Shown: one piece after another, positions 60,620 through 64,000 of the stretch
Layout of the letters: each line of letters begins with the position of its first letter
Position numbering within the stretch: position 1 is the first letter of the stretch
Assembly (NCBI GenBank): GCA_023630585.1
Contig: CM042565.1
Location: 12,020,513-12,084,512, forward strand
DNA length: 64,000 nucleotides
DNA from: Cranoglanis bouderius
Taxonomy: Eukaryota; Chordata; Actinopteri; Siluriformes; Cranoglanididae
Direction: 5' to 3'
Made by a program: the position numbers and the translations under genes
Notes under the pieces: generated by a model
Databases searched by the model: none
The model's input: only the letters and a program-made list of their open reading frames with translations
Told to the model about the DNA's origin: nothing

Positions 60620-61194
60620 TTAGCTGCCCTCATTCCATTCAGGCATGATGCTTACACTGTGGACAGCGTGATATTGGTGGGGTGATAGGGTGCGAGGAAT
60701 ACCGTGAGTGTACAAGTACTCATTCCCCTGCAGGCTAGCACTGGGTGACTGGATTCCTGCTCCGGGGCTACACTGACGGCCGAGAGTCTGGTGGGGAATC
60801 GAGCCCTGATACATAGAGTGGGCATCACCCAGTTGTGGCGAGGCATGGCCGGCCACTCCACTCAACCTGGATACTAGAGGGCTGGAGGTGAAGTGGGCGG
60901 AGAAGTGCTGGTAGGGCAACCGCTCCATAGGTTGCATGGAACAGCTGCTATAAGGGGAGACGCCGGCCCAGGTGTTGCAGCTGATGTCTTCCAGGCTCGG
61001 AACAGCCTCACTGGCTTGTGAAGCACTGGCGTACATGCACGCCTGCCGCTGTCCAGACTCGGTCCGATAAGGGGCAGTGGAAAGGCCCAGTGTTTGAGAA
61101 TAGCTGACTGGGCGGTAGTAATGGTCATCTTCACTAGATGAGCTCTCCATGTAGGCCTTCTTGTAGGAGTGATCTGTGTGACAGTCATCCTCAA
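60620..61194 (-). CDS. tbx5: tbx5 terminal coding exon (transactivation region)
   Basis: Codes 190 full residues. It starts with an acidic stretch (VEDDC), then the DHSYKK basic pair that completes the second nuclear-localisation signal. A long Ser-, Tyr-, Pro- and Gln-rich region follows, typical of the TBX5 activation domain, up to the conserved C terminus. The reading frame is open throughout, and strong conservation of several blocks argues against a pseudogene. Confidence 0.94.
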
Positions 61195-61884
61195 CTGAAA
61201 ACAAAGGAAGTGAGAGGATAAGTTAGTGCCATGGCTAGTATGGTATTATATGGTGTTATATGGTATAATAATGAAATATTGCAATATTGTATTTTTTATG
61301 ATAAAGTTATGCAACTATTGTATTAACATCGTAGCCAACAATAATGAAAAATTCTGGTAACTTTTTACATTTTAAAGGGATGGAGTTAGACCTTTGGACA
61401 AAAATGGGTTGATTGGTCACCTTGCCAATTCCCCCACACCAGCCAGCTCAACTGCTACCAACTGGGGAGGCTAACACATTTCCTCTGTGACACATGAAGC
61501 CAGCCAATCACATCTTTTCAAACTGCTTCTCATGCTGCATCACAGGTCAGGATAACACACTCCGACAAAAGCTCTATCTGCCCAATTCTGCATACATGAG
61601 CTCACACATGCCCATGATTGGCTAGTCTCACTGTGATTGGGAGAGGAGAGAGAAATGCCATTCCTTCCACCCAGACAGCATGACCAATATAGCCCTCTTG
61701 GCTCCCAACCCAATTTCATGTGGCATGAAATTGAGTTGATTTGACCTTTTCATTATTAATAGATTTCTAACTTCAATGACCTTTAAAAACTTACAGGATT
61801 AAAACTCCAAAATTAGTGGCACCCTTCATGAAATTGGGCAAAAATTATATGAATTTAACCTTGCACACAAAAAATAACCATGAT

Positions 61885-61923
<39 letters not shown>

Positions 61924-62474
61924 GTTTGAGATATTCTGCTTGGTCAAGCTCTCCACATCCATCTATAAATGTTCTTCATTAGTACTGGCAAAGCTTCAGC
62001 AAATATTAATTGTGGGATTGCTGATAAAAAAAAATTGCACTACTTGACTTTTTAAACAAGTTACTGTGTTTAAACTATACATTTTAGCTCCGAATATCAC
62101 TCAGTGCATGTGGTAGTCATGTTATATTTATTGTTGCTCATTTTCATGAAGGGCACCAATAATTCTGGAGTTGACTGTAGTGGGGCAACAGAAATAGACA
62201 TGAAGCCATCGTCTTAAAAGAAGTGTAAACACCAGTCTGCCCACCTTTTCTCTTGATGCAGTGATAGTCTTGGTTGTGCTCATGGGGTAATGGGTAGGAG
62301 CTGGACTGAGGCAGGAGATCCTGGGAGGTACTGGTCACTCCGTTCTCACACGAGTACTGAGAGCTCATGCTGCTGGGTGTAGGCATCCCCTGAATGTCAC
62401 CGCTAAAGGGACTTTGACTGGAGCCCACTCTTTGACGTACTGTGCTTCGAGGAACCACTGGATACTCCTTAGTG
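60620..62474 (-). CDS. tbx5: T-box transcription factor TBX5, last two coding exons
   Basis: Two exons on the minus strand: 62245-62474 (acceptor AG at 62475-62476, donor GTGGGC from 62244 down) and 60620-61194 (acceptor AG at 61195-61196, stop TAA 60620-60622). They join in frame (230 + 575 bases) to 267 residues, about the size of the C-terminal half of human TBX5 (518 residues). Diagnostic matches to vertebrate TBX5: KEYPVVPRSTVRQ, CENGV, SQDLLP, YHCIKRK, QRQACMYAS, VPSLEDISCNTW, LPYQHFSAHFTS, PRTLSPHQYH and a C terminus PEWNEGS. TBX5 specifies heart chambers and the pectoral fin/forelimb field. The DNA-binding T-box is coded beyond 64000. Fish have tbx5a and tbx5b; I cannot decide which this is. 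Confidence 0.95.
61195..62244 (-). other. tbx5: tbx5 last intron
   Basis: Intron between the last two coding exons (GT at 62244-62243, AG at 61196-61195). Contains an interspersed repeat at 61400-61745 and a poly-T run of 33 T at 61887-61919. Confidence 0.9.
61400..61745. repeat. Interspersed repeat in the tbx5 intron
   Basis: Blocks CTGCTACCAACTGGGGAGGC, GACACATGAAGCCAGCCAAT, TGCTGCATCACAGG and CCCATGATTGGCTAGT are ones I recall from abundant fish repeats. Non-coding; family name not assigned. Confidence 0.5.
62245..62474 (-). CDS. tbx5: tbx5 penultimate coding exon
   Basis: The exon begins one base before ACT-AAG-GAG, so the preceding exon must supply two bases of a Ser codon; this fits the known Ser before the KEYPVV region in TBX5. 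It codes a Ser/Pro/Gln-rich linker after the T-box, ending in the basic cluster KRK. That cluster is the first half of the second nuclear-localisation signal described for TBX5. The phase at the 3' end is 1. Confidence 0.92.
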
Positions 62475-62697
62475 CTGTTGGAGGAGACAAGGATTTCCTG
62501 AATTATAGGTATTAGTCATGCTTGATAAATTCATATATGTACTTATTCACTCCAAGATCATGAGAATGTGGCAACTAACCATTTGTGCAGCACTCTGAGC
62601 CACTGGTTCTGAGCTATTGGTTGAAAAATAAGAATCCATTTGATTCCAATAACATTTTAAAACTCATAAGGAGTGCTCATTTGCCATGCTTTTATTG

Positions 62698-63500
62698 TTT
62701 TTTTGCAGTTTTGAGCAAGAAAAAGGGTTCCTTAAAGGTTATTCTGGATATTTAAGGGTTTTTTGCTTCCTGAAACCATCTATGAGAGGAAACCTCATAG
62801 GTGTACCATCCTAAATACACTCACCAGCCACTTTAACAGGAATGCCTGTACGCGTGTTCATTCAGTCAGTTATCCAATCAGTCAATCATGTGGCAGATAC
62901 AAGTCAAGAGCTTCAGTTAATGTTCACACTAAACATCTGTATGAGGAAACATCTAAAATCTAAAACCTAAAAATCTAAGGTCTTAGTGCGTTTGACTGTA
63001 GTGTGGTTGTCGGTGCCATATGGACTGGTCTGAGTATTACAGAAACTGCCGATCTCTTGGGGTCAAAACAGTTTCTAGAGTTTACACACAATGTGGCAAA
63101 AAAAATAAAAATAAAATAAAATAATCCAGTGAGCAGCAGTTCTGTGGGTGGAAATGCCTTGCTGATGCAAGAGGTCAGAAGAGAATGGCAGGAATGGATT
63201 GAAATGACATGAACTCAAATTATAACTCAAATAGTCATTCTTTACACCATCAGAATGCACAATGGTCAAATTCACTGATATTATTTTTTCCCCCAGTCTG
63301 ATGTTTGATAAGCTAAAGATAAAGCTCTTGTCCTGTATCTACATGATTTTATGCATTGTGCTGCTGACTGACTGAATGAGCAGGGGTACAGGTGATCCTA
63401 TTAAAGTGGCAGGGGAGTGTAGAACCCTTAAAGATTTCTTTGAAAAAACATGTTGAAGGACATGCAAAGGTTCTAGGTTTCTTTTTTTTCCAAGAGTGCA
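62698..63500. repeat. 'GAACCCTT' repeat copy split by a Tc1-like insertion
   Basis: Left part 62698-62817 (AGGGTTCCTTAAAGG, TTAAGGGTTTTTTGC) and right part from about 63420 (GAACCCTTAAAGATTTC, AGGTTCTAGG) are halves of one copy. Confidence 0.5.
62818..63419 (+). mobile_element. Internally deleted Tc1-like element, 602 bp
   Basis: Starts CACTCACCAGCCACTTTAAC and ends TTAAAGTGGCAGGGGAGTG, with TA on both sides (62816-62817, 63420-63421). Keeps N-terminal transposase remnants (GTTGTCGGTGCCATATGGAC, GAGTATTACAGAAACTGC) and lacks the centre. Confidence 0.88.
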
Positions 63501-64000
63501 TGGACATTTTTTGCTTGGCTCAAATCCGAAGACGAGATCTGCTTTGTTTCAGATAAGGAAGCGCTTGAGGACAGAAAGGGCAATAAGACCTTTGACCAAT
63601 GCATGATGATGGACAAACGTGGTGTTCGTTTCACATCTTTGTAATCTTTTCATAATGATGCATATGATATTTGCTTAATGACTATTATGAAACATTTTTG
63701 TATCTTTAAATTCTTTAAAAAAAATCTATCTCTGGCATTATAGGAATGTGTCACACTTGTTGTGGTGATAACTCCATGCTCTTGTATGCTGATTATAGGA
63801 GAGTAAAGAGGAGCTATTTGATGACTATTGAATATTATTAATTATTCTACTGGCTTTGATTATTGGTTGATATATTAAAACTATTTCGAAACTCAACAGA
63901 ATAATATCTCATGAGCCTATAGAAAAAAATGCTTAATAAGCACATTTTTGCTCTGCCAAAAAAAAAGAAAAAAAGAAATGACAGATAATGTTAACTGCAC

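Larger units (their letters stand above)
62475..64000 (-). other. tbx5: tbx5 intron, 5' part outside the window
   Basis: No further tbx5 exon found up to 64000. Holds a Tc1-like element (62818-63419) inside a short repeat, then AT-rich DNA. Confidence 0.75.

Overview
This is vertebrate nuclear DNA, almost certainly from a ray-finned fish. Two recognisable protein-coding genes sit at the two edges and converge on each other. Both have short exons with GT-AG introns. Between them lies about 52 kb of AT-rich DNA without a recognisable host gene, packed with Tc1/mariner-type transposons, MITE-like elements, tRNA-derived SINEs of the Mermaid/DANA type and long microsatellites. That repeat mix is typical of ostariophysan teleosts (catfish, cyprinids and relatives). 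I lean towards a catfish or a close relative, but the exact group is an inference.

Left edge (1-8464, + strand): the last 18 exons of ddx54, a DEAD-box RNA helicase of ribosome biogenesis. The exons join in frame to a 770-residue C-terminal part that holds all the catalytic motifs and the DBP10-type tail; the N terminus lies upstream of the window. One intron (6875-6983) has the signature of a minor-spliceosome (U12-type) intron. Other introns carry a hAT-type MITE with a perfect 8-bp target duplication, a second inverted-repeat element and an internally deleted Tc1 copy.

Middle (8465-60619): no host gene recognised. Main landmarks: a foldback repeat family ('R1' here) present in several half-copies; a GC-rich hairpin MITE (26147-26293); a Tc1 element (26929-30304) split by a second Tc1 (28469-29976), whose sister copy lies inverted nearby (30561-32068), both exactly 1508 bp; further Tc1 copies at 39584-40976, 44465-45078 and 55659-57176; an AT-rich foldback element (45981-46804); and several blocks of non-repetitive sequence that look like candidate conserved non-coding DNA.

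Right edge (60620-62474, - strand): the last two coding exons of a tbx5 gene, the T-box factor of heart and pectoral fin/forelimb development. They encode the C-terminal activation region; the T-box exons lie beyond 64000. In human, DDX54 and TBX5 lie in the same region of chromosome 12, so finding both here fits conserved synteny. The middle region is 3' of both genes and could hold tbx5 regulatory DNA, which is inference. I found no CRISPR array, operon, tRNA or rRNA gene.
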